Assembly: GCF_028736215.1 (NCBI RefSeq)
Contig: NZ_CP117883.1
Span: 1,922,001 to 1,986,000, forward strand
Direction: 5' to 3'
DNA length: 64,000 nt
From: Mucilaginibacter sp. KACC 22773
GTDB taxonomy: Bacteria > Bacteroidota > Bacteroidia > Sphingobacteriales > Sphingobacteriaceae
Positions 52,828 to 61,195 of this stretch are shown here, piece after piece. Position 1 is the first letter of the stretch, and every line of letters begins with the position of its first letter. The translations under genes and the position numbers were made by a program. The notes beneath the pieces were generated by a model. The model did no database searches. It was not told the origin of the DNA and saw nothing but the letters and a program-made list of their open reading frames with translations.

Positions 52828-54354
52828 ATGAAAAACCTATTACTGGCAGCATTAGTGTTCTGCAGCAGCTACTTAAGTGCCCAAAATTTACCAGCTATTG
52901 CCATCGAGGATAAAAAAATGGACGCCTATCTGATGAACAGGAAGCCCGCAACATTAACCGTGCAAATAAAAAACCTGCCCGATAGCGTTAAAAAAATAAA
53001 TATCAAATATACCCTTGTACAACTCGGCGGAAGCATGCAGGCAACTAAATATGCAGAAACAGATGCCACCGGCCAGGTAAAAATAATTCTTGATGAGAAT
53101 TTGCCTTACCAACAAATTTGGTTAGACGCAGGTAACTACTTATATACAGGGATATATGTGGATAAAGGGCTTACTGTTACAGTAGACACGCGGAAAGTAC
53201 CTAAAGATGGCGCGTATATGATAGGCGAGGGGATTACCTTTTCTGGTTACGACGGCGAATTAAATACCGTAATGAACAAAAAAGTGTTGTTTAAAAAGAA
53301 AGAAAGGGAGCGTTTGGTTAATGATCTGCGGGCCGTATGTAACTGGAGAAAAAAATACACTGCAGATGCCTTCACTTTTAAAACCGATTCTGTTTTAAGG
53401 CTATTGAAAAGTATAGATAGCGAATTCATCAGCGGTTACCCTAAATATGGATGGGCTGTTAACAATGAAACCTTGTCGGAGTTTTACGGTGAAATTTGCA
53501 TCGCCTATTGGAATGACACCATACCCGGCCAGCTTATTAAGCAGATAAACGCGCACCAGCCAATATTTACAAGTAACGATGGTGTGATGTTTTACAAATA
53601 CCTGGGCATTTATACAATGGCCAAAAAGCGCTTTAAAAAAGAATCGGCGCTCAACAGTATCATGATGCTATGTGATAGTTTATATACGCAGCAGCGATCA
53701 GATCTTTTAAAACTATTTCTTTTAGAATCGGAGAAAGATAATTATGCCCGCACTTACCCCATGATCATCAGCAGTATCAAAACAGCCTGGTGCAAAAAAA
53801 TCGCTGCAGATGAAATGATTAAGGTTGATGATAACCAAAAGAGAATAGATAGCGTTTTAGCTTTATCAACAAAGTTAGAAAAGGCGGATATTGGTACCCC
53901 CTTAATTCGGTTACCTTTTGATGCCAGCTTATACCAGTTAGATACTATAGCAAATATCGATAGCTTTATATTAAATTTAAAGGCAAAATTCCCCAACAAA
54001 GCTCTTATTATTGATTTTTGGGCAACCTGGTGCGCCCCCTGCATAGCCGACATGCCGTTCAGCAAAAGTTTGCACCAAAAAAATAAAGATCTGCCTGTTG
54101 AATACATTTATCTATGTACCACCAGTAGCTCAAGTATTGATATATGGAAAAACAGAATAGGAGAGATGCAGATCCCCGGTACGCATATTTACGTGAATGA
54201 TAAAATCATCGCCAGGCTAAAAACTGTGCTTAATGCGGAAGGGGGATTCCCAACTTATGTGGTTATTGACGTTAATGGCAAAGTAAACAAGTCAAAAATT
54301 ACCAGGATGGAGGCTTTGGATAGGGAAAGTTTAAAAAAAAATGTGGGACTTTAG
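52828..54354 (+). CDS. Periplasmic TlpA/thioredoxin-like disulfide oxidoreductase with long N-terminal region
   Basis: A 508-residue exported protein (signal peptide 1-18, ending LSAQ). The C-terminal 140 residues are a thioredoxin fold: KALIIDFWATWCAPCIADMPF (redox CxxC about 400) and the cis-Pro region GGFPTYVVIDVNGKV. The N-terminal 360 residues are mostly beta/helical and resemble the DUF4369-like and linker parts of Bacteroidota TlpA/ResA proteins (LTVQIKNLPDSVKKINIKY). Such proteins reduce or rearrange periplasmic disulfides, for example during cytochrome maturation. The 13-base gap to the LytTR regulator suggests one transcript: sensor, regulator and a thiol-redox protein under its control. 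Confidence 0.85.
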   Translation: MKNLLLAALVFCSSYLSAQNLPAIAIEDKKMDAYLMNRKPATLTVQIKNLPDSVKKINIKYTLVQLGGSMQATKYAETDATGQVKIILDENLPYQQIWLDAGNYLYTGIYVDKGLTVTVDTRKVPKDGAYMIGEGITFSGYDGELNTVMNKKVLFKKKERERLVNDLRAVCNWRKKYTADAFTFKTDSVLRLLKSIDSEFISGYPKYGWAVNNETLSEFYGEICIAYWNDTIPGQLIKQINAHQPIFTSNDGVMFYKYLGIYTMAKKRFKKESALNSIMMLCDSLYTQQRSDLLKLFLLESEKDNYARTYPMIISSIKTAWCKKIAADEMIKVDDNQKRIDSVLALSTKLEKADIGTPLIRLPFDASLYQLDTIANIDSFILNLKAKFPNKALIIDFWATWCAPCIADMPFSKSLHQKNKDLPVEYIYLCTTSSSSIDIWKNRIGEMQIPGTHIYVNDKIIARLKTVLNAEGGFPTYVVIDVNGKVNKSKITRMEALDRESLKKNVGL

Positions 54355-54412
54355 CAGAACGCATGCTGAAAACGCTGTATGAACCTTAGCCATGCCGTCT
54401 TATTTCGACCAC

Positions 54413-54588
54413 TTTGGCGCAAGGTTGTGTGGCTGCATGGGGGAGAATCACTTGTGATTTTTTTTATAATACACACAAAGAACAGGCCCGCCATCCCATT
54501 TAGCGCAAATGTTGTGCTACTGCATGAGCGGGGATCGCTTGTGATTTTTGCAAACCAATCACATCGTAAGCACAGGTCCGCCATTGCA
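54413..54588. repeat. Two imperfect tandem repeats with an 86-bp period
   Basis: TTTGGCGCAA...TGGCTGCATGGGGG...CACTTGTGATTTTT...ACAGGCCCGCCAT (54413 onward) is repeated from 54499 with about one third of bases changed and a few insertions. Only two units; the rest of 54355-54802 shows short inverted words but no gene. Copy number makes a CRISPR origin unlikely. Confidence 0.5.
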
Positions 54589-54774
54589 TAACCCATAACA
54601 CAGGAACTGCGCTGAAAAAAGGGCAGGTCAGCCAATGTCCAGGCCACGACACAAGACCTATGCTAAAATGACACCACAGCAACGCTGATCTGCCACAACC
54701 AATGCCATAATATCTAACCTCACAAACCAAATCATTATTACCAACCCGTGACCTCCGTCCACCACCCGTTTACT

Positions 54775-54782
54775 TACATTTG
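54775..54782 (+). promoter_or_regulatory. Probable -7 element before LLM oxidoreductase 1
   Basis: TACATTTG matches TAnnTTTG exactly, 20 bases before the ATG; no typical -33 box. Confidence 0.4.
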
Positions 54783-54802
54783 CAGATAAATTATCGAATT
54801 TA

Positions 54803-55828
54803 ATGATGAAGAAAATAGGATTTTTATCATTCGGGCATTGGTCCAACCATCCCGCGTACCAGGCCCGTACTGCCAGTGATACCTTGCTGCAGTCGATTGA
54901 TCTGGCTGTTGCCGCGGAAGAAATTGGTTTGGATGGGGCTTATTTCCGGGTTCATCATTTTGCGCGGCAGTTGGCATCGCCATTCCCGCTACTTTCGGCT
55001 ATTGGGGCAAAAACCAGCAAGATTGAGATTGGGACGGGTGTTATCGATATGCGTTATGAAAACCCCATGTATATGGTAGAAGATGCCGGCGCTGCCGACC
55101 TGATTTCGGGCGGGCGTTTGCAATTGGGCATCAGCCGGGGTTCGCCAGAGCAGGTGATTGAGGGCTGGCGTTATTTTGGTTACGAGCCTGCTGCCGGGGA
55201 AAACGATGCTGATATGGGACGAAAAAAGGCCCTGGATTTTTTAGATAAGTTAAAAGGAGAGGGGTTTGCCCAGCCTAACCCTTACCCGATGTTCCCGAAT
55301 CCGCCCGGCTTGTTACGGCTGGAACCGCATTCGGAAGGGCTGCGGGAACGCATCTGGTGGGGAGCTGCATCTAATGCAACCGCGGTTTGGGCTGCCGAAA
55401 ACGGCATGCACCTGCAAAGTTCGACCCTGAAATATGACGAAAGCGGCAAGCCTTTCCACATCCAGCAGGCAGAACAGATCAGGCTATATAAAGAAGCCTG
55501 GAAAAACGCCGGGCACCAGCGCGAAGCGAGGGTATCGGTAAGCCGCTCCATTTTTGCACTGGTAACCGAGCAGGACAGGCTTTACTTTGGACAGCAGGGA
55601 AAAGGAGCCGACAGCTTTGGTTACATCGAGGCTGATAAACGTGCAGTCTTCGGCAAAAGCTATGCAGCCGAACCCGACCAGCTCATCAAAGAACTGGCCC
55701 AGGACGAAGCGATACAGGAAGCAGACACTTTGCTGCTTACTATACCGAACACTTTGGGCGTTGATTACAATGTTCATGTGCTATCGGCCATTTTAGAGCA
55801 TGTTGCCCCTGCATTGGGTTGGCGATAA
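54803..55828 (+). CDS. Luciferase-like (LLM) flavin-dependent oxidoreductase 1
   Basis: A 341-residue enzyme of the bacterial-luciferase-like monooxygenase family (ATG-ATG start; 54806 is an alternative). TIM barrel with IGFLSFGHWS at the N-terminus, AAEEIGLDGAYFRVHHF, RIWWGAASNATAVWAAENG near 189 and the substrate-side segment LQLGISRGSPEQ (about 109-120, a conserved phosphate-contact Gly-x-Gly-like turn). These proteins use FMN or F420 to oxidise small organics; the substrate is unknown and light emission is not implied. Monocistronic. A relative lies at 59219 but they are only distantly similar (no shared long strings). Confidence 0.85.
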   Translation: MMKKIGFLSFGHWSNHPAYQARTASDTLLQSIDLAVAAEEIGLDGAYFRVHHFARQLASPFPLLSAIGAKTSKIEIGTGVIDMRYENPMYMVEDAGAADLISGGRLQLGISRGSPEQVIEGWRYFGYEPAAGENDADMGRKKALDFLDKLKGEGFAQPNPYPMFPNPPGLLRLEPHSEGLRERIWWGAASNATAVWAAENGMHLQSSTLKYDESGKPFHIQQAEQIRLYKEAWKNAGHQREARVSVSRSIFALVTEQDRLYFGQQGKGADSFGYIEADKRAVFGKSYAAEPDQLIKELAQDEAIQEADTLLLTIPNTLGVDYNVHVLSAILEHVAPALGWR

Positions 55829-55946
55829 CAAATTTCAGTTTAACAAATTTTAACCTTTTTATTGAACGGATCGGCAAGCGAATCTCTTAATTTTATAATA
55901 TTCTTTTAGCAGGGTAAATAAGATGAGTGTTTTCAATCGCCAATAA

Positions 55947-56669
55947 ATGACTAGTAAAAAGCTTATTCTTTTATGTGTGATTGGGGTTGTGAACCTGTGC
56001 CCCTTATTTGCTCAAAATATCCAAATTCAAAAGGGGATATTGTTTAAAAGGGGAACTAATTTAAGGCTTGGAAGTGTTGTTGTTTTAAATAAACGAACGA
56101 TGACGCAAGCGCGTTCGAACATTTATGGCGTTTTTAGTATAGCCTCGCAGTCCGGTGATACTTTGCAGTTTAAAAATGATAATTTTCAAGCCACGGAATT
56201 TGTAGTAAAGGATTTTGCAGATCAGGTAATATTCATGACTCCTATAATTCAACTTGGCGAGGTGGTAATTAAGGAGAATTCATTAAAAAGCGATATCAAG
56301 GAAGTACAAAGAGGCTATAGGGAAAAAAGTGTATTCTATACCGGCACGCCACATTACTATTATCTTTTTTTGAAGCCAATGACTTTTATTTATGAAAACT
56401 TTAAAAGTGAGGTTAAAGATGCACGCCGGTTTAATAAATTTGCGAGCAAACAGGTAGCTGCGAGCAAAGTTTCTGCACGTTTTAATGATGAAAGTATAAA
56501 AAAAGCTATACCCATAGCAGATAGTGAACTGGAGAGCTTTGAGTTAAAATATATGCCCAGCCTCAAACAAATTGACGTGATGAATGATTACGACCTGGTT
56601 ATCTACATCAAAAATTGCTATGAGAGTTTTAAAAAGAATAACAGTCCGGATACTTCAGATCTTTTTTGA
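55947..56669 (+). CDS. Exported protein with a carboxypeptidase-regulatory-like domain
   Basis: A 240-residue exported protein with signal peptide (1-23, ending LFAQ). Residues about 25-120 look like a CarboxypepD_reg-like beta-sandwich (KGILFKRGTNLRLGSVVVLNK, SNIYGVFSIASQSGDTLQF), as seen at the start of TonB receptors, but no barrel follows. The last 120 residues are helical and basic (DIKEVQRGYREK, ASKQVAASKVSARF). The family is seen in Bacteroidota as small periplasmic proteins of unknown function. A few changes relative to TonB-linked domains would not allow barrel insertion. The gene stands alone. Confidence 0.65.
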   Translation: MTSKKLILLCVIGVVNLCPLFAQNIQIQKGILFKRGTNLRLGSVVVLNKRTMTQARSNIYGVFSIASQSGDTLQFKNDNFQATEFVVKDFADQVIFMTPIIQLGEVVIKENSLKSDIKEVQRGYREKSVFYTGTPHYYYLFLKPMTFIYENFKSEVKDARRFNKFASKQVAASKVSARFNDESIKKAIPIADSELESFELKYMPSLKQIDVMNDYDLVIYIKNCYESFKKNNSPDTSDLF

Positions 56670-56944
56670 CTTCTTTCACTATTTCAATTTCAGCCAATGG
56701 CCGACGTTGTCACCGCATCACTATCGAATGTTATAAAGGAAGTTGCTTATGCTGTAGCCAGAGGCCGTAGGCATAGTGGTTGTAAGTCTGGAAATCGAAC
56801 AGCGGCGGGAATGGTTCTTTGAAGGCCCGTTTGCTGTAGTATACTTTTATAAAAGTAATGAAGTTTAAATTGCTGGCTGGTTTATTATGGCACATTAATT
56901 ATAATTAAAATTTTATATAAACGTTAAATTCGCCCAAACAATTT

Positions 56945-58114
56945 ATGCGAATAAAAATATTTTTTTTGGGGCTATTGCTTCATTTCTTTATATCGGCAAG
57001 TGCCCAGCAACCACACCAGTTTAAAGGAAGCTTAACTTATACCCTGGGGCCGGATACCACGGCAACAGGCGATTTTGAACTAAATGGAAGCGAATTTGCA
57101 CTGACAATAGTGTCCATGAGCCCGGGTGTGAATGTAAGTAAAGTAAAAGGAACGTTTTTCCCCGATGGCCAGCTTATGCACCTGGAGGGCCTTAATTATG
57201 AGCCGGCAAAGGGCAAAGATTCGTTGATTTACACTTACACATTAAATTACGTTAGGGATACTACCTTTATTGAAACAAAAAATGCCAGCCGGAACGGCGT
57301 GCGTAAATATCCTGTGAAAATTATGGAAGCCAACGCATTTGGCGGCGATGTGCTTGTTTTTATGCCTGCTTTGCTGGTCCATTTTGCACCCAAAAGGTTA
57401 GGCGACAGTGTGTTGAGCAGTCATATTGTATTTAATAGTGCCAGGAAGTTTATGATCAAAAAAACGGGCAGCCAAAAACTGCAGCTGGGCAGCGCTGTAA
57501 TGGGCATGTTTACTATATTTTTGGATAAAAATGGCAGCCTGCAAGCGGTAGACGGCATTGGCACATCATTTAATGTTAAAGGTAAGGCAGGTGCGTATTT
57601 AAATATCGATTCTGTGATTGCTGCAAACGTTAACCATCAGCGCCTGCATCCGCGGTTGGCCATGATCAACAAGCCCGATTCGGTAAAAGCAACCATTAAC
57701 GAGGCCAGTATTAAAATCGAATACTCCCGTCCGTCGGTAAGGGGCAGGCTTATTTTTGGTGAAGTTGTGCCATGGAACCGCATTTGGCGGACAGGGGCAG
57801 ATGCGGCCACAAAAATTTATTTAAGCAAGCCGCTTTACTTCAACGGGAAAGAGCTTCCTGCGGGCACCTACTCCATATTTACCATGCCAACTCCAACCGG
57901 TTTTACGTTGATATTTAACAAGCAAGCCAACATTTGGGGAACTGAGCATAATGCGGATTATGATTTTTTAAAGATCCCGATGCAAATGCAAACCTTAAAG
58001 CAGCCTGCAGAGCTTTTGACATTTGAAATAGTTACTGCCGGTAGTAACGGCGGAACTATAAGCTTCAACTGGGATAAGTTGAAGGCTTCGGCGGGTTTTA
58101 CAACACGTCGTTAA
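56945..58114 (+). CDS. Secreted DUF2911 protein with extra N-terminal domain
   Basis: A 389-residue exported protein with signal peptide (1-20, ending SASAQ). The C-terminal 150 residues match DUF2911: SIKIEYSRPSVRGRLIFGEV, VPWNRIWRTGADAATKIYLS, LPAGTYSIFTMP and TLIFNKQANIWGTEHNADYD. DUF2911 proteins are common in Bacteroidota; function unknown. The N-terminal 220 residues (TYTLGPDTTATGDFELNG and on) form a separate beta-rich domain that I do not recognise; many DUF2911 proteins lack it. Preceded by a 275-base gap with no clear promoter. Confidence 0.85.
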   Translation: MRIKIFFLGLLLHFFISASAQQPHQFKGSLTYTLGPDTTATGDFELNGSEFALTIVSMSPGVNVSKVKGTFFPDGQLMHLEGLNYEPAKGKDSLIYTYTLNYVRDTTFIETKNASRNGVRKYPVKIMEANAFGGDVLVFMPALLVHFAPKRLGDSVLSSHIVFNSARKFMIKKTGSQKLQLGSAVMGMFTIFLDKNGSLQAVDGIGTSFNVKGKAGAYLNIDSVIAANVNHQRLHPRLAMINKPDSVKATINEASIKIEYSRPSVRGRLIFGEVVPWNRIWRTGADAATKIYLSKPLYFNGKELPAGTYSIFTMPTPTGFTLIFNKQANIWGTEHNADYDFLKIPMQMQTLKQPAELLTFEIVTAGSNGGTISFNWDKLKASAGFTTRR

Positions 58115-58388
58115 TGTGCGTTACAAAAGCTCTTTAGCTTAAATGGGGGGGGGCGATGGCTGGTTTATTAGGCTCATTAAACAACATGGCTTAAATATCG
58201 GTTGTTCAAACTCAATTTTGGAGGTTTTTTTTTACCCTTTAACTTCCTGGAGGATTCGCCAACAAAAACCCGCCACAAGCTTTACAGCACCCTCATTAAA
58301 CCCTTTTCCTATCCTACAAAAAGGTGTTTTTAACCCTGTTGTGTAAAATGGCGACACGCTATTTTGCAGCAACTTAAAACATCAGATT

Positions 58389-59033
58389 ATGACAACATCA
58401 ACAATTAAATTATTGCCGGACCCACCGGCCCCTAATGGGATTAATGACTTCCCGCTTCCGCCACAGGCAAAAGTAATATTGAAAGTACCCCTGCCCGATC
58501 AAACCATAGTTATCAAAGAAATCCAGATGGTGGGCTTTAAAATCATCTGGGAAAAACGGCTTACCAACCAGCAATTGGAATTCAAGCAACAATGGGTACG
58601 TGTAAACAGTTGCACCATTACACCTGATACACCTTTTTCGCAGGAAGACTCGGTAAGTATCGGCGTAGCGCTAAGTGTTGGCGCCCGTGAGGAATTTTCG
58701 GCCTCGCTTGGTTTAAAAGTGGCATCGTTTATAGATATAGGCGCAAAACTAACCCTGGAACTTTCGGCAGAAGTGACACTTGCCGAAGTGGTTACTAAAA
58801 AGAAAACCTTCAATGCCAAAACGCAGGTGCCGCGGGCATCCTTTATGTGGTGGCAGCTCAAAAGTACCTATACAGTTACCGGGCATCGTACTGTGGTTAT
58901 AAAAATAGATGGAAATGAGCAGATTGCTGAAAATGTCGACTTTTCAAATCCGCTGGTGTGCGATGAGGACGTTAGTATGAGTACTCAATTCCCGGCTTCG
59001 GCAAAAGCAGAATTTACGGTTTCTGACATCTAA
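58389..59033 (+). CDS. Unknown protein with amphipathic beta-hairpin-like middle
   Basis: A 214-residue protein without signal peptide or membrane span. Residues about 88-140 alternate small/hydrophobic and polar residues over two long runs (SVSIGVALSVGAREEFSASL and FIDIGAKLTLELSAEVTLAE). A basic turn follows, then TQVPRASFMWWQLKSTYTVTGH. This is the sort of layout seen in the membrane-insertion hairpin of aerolysin/ETX-type pore formers, but I cannot confirm the family and the length is short. It could equally be a lectin-like or structural beta protein. The N-terminus is proline-rich (LLPDPPAPNGINDFPLPP). It stands alone, after a 9-G tract and before a terminator. Confidence 0.5.
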   Translation: MTTSTIKLLPDPPAPNGINDFPLPPQAKVILKVPLPDQTIVIKEIQMVGFKIIWEKRLTNQQLEFKQQWVRVNSCTITPDTPFSQEDSVSIGVALSVGAREEFSASLGLKVASFIDIGAKLTLELSAEVTLAEVVTKKKTFNAKTQVPRASFMWWQLKSTYTVTGHRTVVIKIDGNEQIAENVDFSNPLVCDEDVSMSTQFPASAKAEFTVSDI

Positions 59034-59062
59034 TACGCCTGCGTACGGTTAAATATGTGGTA

Positions 59063-59106
59063 AACTATAAAAGCTTTTGGTTGAGAGATCAAAGGCTTTT
59101 ATAGTT
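59063..59106 (+). terminator. Hairpin after the beta-rich unknown gene
   Basis: Arms AACTATAAAAGC / GCTTTTATAGTT (12 pairs) around a 20-base loop, 30 bases past the stop. AT-rich ends and internal T-run fit a terminator. Confidence 0.55.
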
Positions 59107-59174
59107 CAAAACTTATGTCATAAATCAGACACTTAATACCTATTACTCACTTGCTTAAAACCAAATTACTTACG

Positions 59175-59212
59175 ACCTTTGAATTGAATGTTTCAACATT
59201 CAATTCAAAGGT
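59175..59212. promoter_or_regulatory. 38-bp perfect palindrome directly before LLM oxidoreductase 2
   Basis: ACCTTTGAATTGAATGTT and its exact complement are separated by 2 bases, and the element ends 6 bases before the ATG at 59219. It looks like an operator for a dimeric repressor (TTGAATTGAA half-sites) or an mRNA hairpin that hides the start codon. Too long and too perfect to be chance. Confidence 0.6.
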
Positions 59213-59218
59213 GATATA

Positions 59219-60238
59219 ATGGAAATAGGAATAGATAGCTTTGCTTCGGCGATGTACGGCAGTAACGAGTTGAGCGGCGTTGATGCGATGGAACAACTGC
59301 TTAACCGCATTGCTTTTGCTGATGAGGTGGGTTTGGACGTTTTTGGGATTGGCGAACATCATAAAAAGGAGTTCCTGGATTCGGCCACTGCGGTGATCCT
59401 GGCCGCTGCTGCCACGCGCACCAAACGGATTAAACTTACAAGCGCGGTAACTGTACTAAGCGCTGCAGACCCGGTGCGTGTGTACCAGAGCTTTGCCACG
59501 CTTGATTTGATCTCAAAAGGCCGCGCCGAAATGGTGGTTGGCCGCGGGTCGTCTATTGAGGCCTATCCTTTGTTCGGTTTCAGCCTGAACGACTATGATG
59601 CGTTATTTAAGGAGAAATTGGATTTGCTGCTTAAAGTTAGGGATAGTGAATTTGTTACCTGGTCAGGGAGGTTCCGTGCTCCCTTGGCCGATCTGCCGGT
59701 TTATCCAAGGGCTTTACAACCAAAGTTGCCGGTATGGTTGGGCGTGGGTGGTACCCCAGAGTCGTTTGCACGTGCCGGTACGCTGGGGCTGCCCTTGATG
59801 GTGGCCATTATTGGTGGCGAAACGCACAGGTTCAGGCCCCTGGTTGACCATTACCGCGAGGCCGGCCGTCGGGCAGGTTTCAGCCCTGAGCAATTAAAAG
59901 TGGGCCTGCATTCGCCAGGTTATGTAGCGGCAACCAACGAGGAAGCGATTGCCGACTATTACCCCGGCTATGCAGAGCTTTGGACTAAGCTGGGCCGCGA
60001 ACGCGGATGGCCGCCGGTAACCAAAGCGCAATTTGATAGCCTGGCAGCGCCAAAAGGTGTCTTAGTATTAGGCGGTCCGGAACAGGTAGCCGAAAAGCTG
60101 CTGCGCCACAGCGAAGCATTGGGCGGGGTAGACAGGTTTACCTTCCAAATGGATAATGCCGGGTTAACACATGCACAGTTAATGAGCTCTATCGAACTGA
60201 TTGGCAAAAAGGTTATTCCGCTGGTTAATGGCGATTAG
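59219..60238 (+). CDS. Luciferase-like (LLM) flavin-dependent oxidoreductase 2
   Basis: A 339-residue protein of the luciferase-like monooxygenase family. TIM-barrel start MEIGIDSFASAMYGS, FADEVGLDVFGIGEHHKKEF with the typical GEHH, KRIKLTSAVTVLSAADPVRVYQSFAT and GRAEMVVGRGSS, then LPVWLGVGGTPESFARAG near 174. The C-terminal EEAIADYYPGYAELWTK is usual for this subgroup. Uses FMN or F420 probably with a small-molecule substrate; no luminescence inferred. It lies directly behind a 38-bp perfect palindrome, so it is likely tightly regulated by a local repressor whose gene is not adjacent. Confidence 0.87.
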   Translation: MEIGIDSFASAMYGSNELSGVDAMEQLLNRIAFADEVGLDVFGIGEHHKKEFLDSATAVILAAAATRTKRIKLTSAVTVLSAADPVRVYQSFATLDLISKGRAEMVVGRGSSIEAYPLFGFSLNDYDALFKEKLDLLLKVRDSEFVTWSGRFRAPLADLPVYPRALQPKLPVWLGVGGTPESFARAGTLGLPLMVAIIGGETHRFRPLVDHYREAGRRAGFSPEQLKVGLHSPGYVAATNEEAIADYYPGYAELWTKLGRERGWPPVTKAQFDSLAAPKGVLVLGGPEQVAEKLLRHSEALGGVDRFTFQMDNAGLTHAQLMSSIELIGKKVIPLVNGD

Positions 60239-60320
60239 CTGAATTGCAATACACCCGTAACAGGTAATTGAAAATACCCGCGTGAGGATATGTTAGGTTA
60301 AGAAAATAGAAGGGCGAATA

Positions 60321-60400
60321 ATATCTAACACTGAATTTCGAATTTCCAACACCGAAGTTTTTCTTCATTATTCGATATTGGGACATTCGGTGTTCGATAT
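60321..60400. repeat. Dispersed-type inverted repeat 'ATATC-AACAC-GAAT'
   Basis: ATATCTAACACTGAAT at the left pairs with ATTCGGTGTTCGATAT at the right (14 of 16); AACACCGAA and TTTCGAATTTCC words lie between. It fills the gap between the LLM gene and the chagasin-like gene and may serve as their common terminator. Confidence 0.45.
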
Positions 60401-60460
60401 GAAGCTATCCTTAATTCCTTAACTTAATTGGGATACCAGCCAACATCGTTTTGATAATTT

Positions 60461-60862
60461 TTATTTTACGACGATCTGGTTAGTAAACATTGATATAGTC
60501 TCGGTACTGGCACGGTGGGCGGTTACTTCGAGCGTAGTTGTGCCGCTTCCTTTTGCGGTAAACGTCCAAATATCCTTACCAAAATCGCCTATTAGGCCCG
60601 GGTGTACACCTACATGTTCCTGATGGCTCACCAACGTTAATACCGAAGTGTTGTACTTGGGATTGTTAAACTGGTAGCCACCATCGCCGGGGTTTCCTAA
60701 GGTTAACGAAATGGTTTGCCCTATGGTAACCGAGGCTTTGCTGCCGGCATCGGCCGCAGTTAGTTGCTTAACAGTACCTTTATCTCCCATGTTTTTATCC
60801 TTATGGCAAGCCATTATAGCCATACAAGCTATGATACATGTAAAGTTGTAAATTAATTTCAT
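60461..60862 (-). CDS. Chagasin-like (I42) protease-inhibitor lipoprotein
   Basis: A 133-residue predicted lipoprotein with lipobox MACH (Cys19). Chagasin-type inhibitors use three loops against papain-like cysteine proteases: here NPGDGGYQF (NPxTGY-like loop, about 65-75), GDFGKDIWTFTAKGSGTTTLE (the GxxG region, about 95-115) and a third loop near HRAST where many members have RPW. The match is fair but loop 1 has GG for TG and loop 3 lacks Trp, so inhibitory strength is uncertain. It may guard the cell against external or own cysteine proteases. Stand-alone gene; the 60863-61195 gap carries only its leader and that of the next gene, with no clear element. Confidence 0.7.
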   Translation of the reverse strand: MKLIYNFTCIIACMAIMACHKDKNMGDKGTVKQLTAADAGSKASVTIGQTISLTLGNPGDGGYQFNNPKYNTSVLTLVSHQEHVGVHPGLIGDFGKDIWTFTAKGSGTTTLEVTAHRASTETISMFTNQIVVK

Positions 60863-61195
60863 GATAAGTTTAGTTTGTTAGTTTATAAATTAATATAAGT
60901 GTATTATATTAATCGACCATTATATGTCATATAACGTTATTACGATACTAAATGCTACAGTTAATGCAAACTAAAAAAGATCGGCTTGAAAATACCAGCT
61001 ACGGGCCCGACAAAAAAGCAGAGGCATGTTTTTCGACCCTTGGCTGCATTACTAATAAAATGTTAGGCATCGAATTGGTAATATGATATTAAATACTGTA
61101 ACAAATTTATTATATTACACTTAAGCAGCTGTCAAATTAATAAAAATTTGGTTTTGCGGTTAAAAATGGTTTAATTACTGAATAAATATTAACCG

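Noticed and set aside
54413..54588. CRISPR-like array
   Set aside because: Only two diverged units of 86 bases with no uniform spacers and no cas genes.
58143..58346. 67-codon frame starting in the G tract
   Set aside because: No recognisable protein pattern and start within a homopolymer; treated as intergenic.
54803..60238. Bioluminescence genes (two luciferase-like proteins)
   Set aside because: The LLM family is broad, and no lux partner genes (reductase, fatty-acid enzymes) are present.
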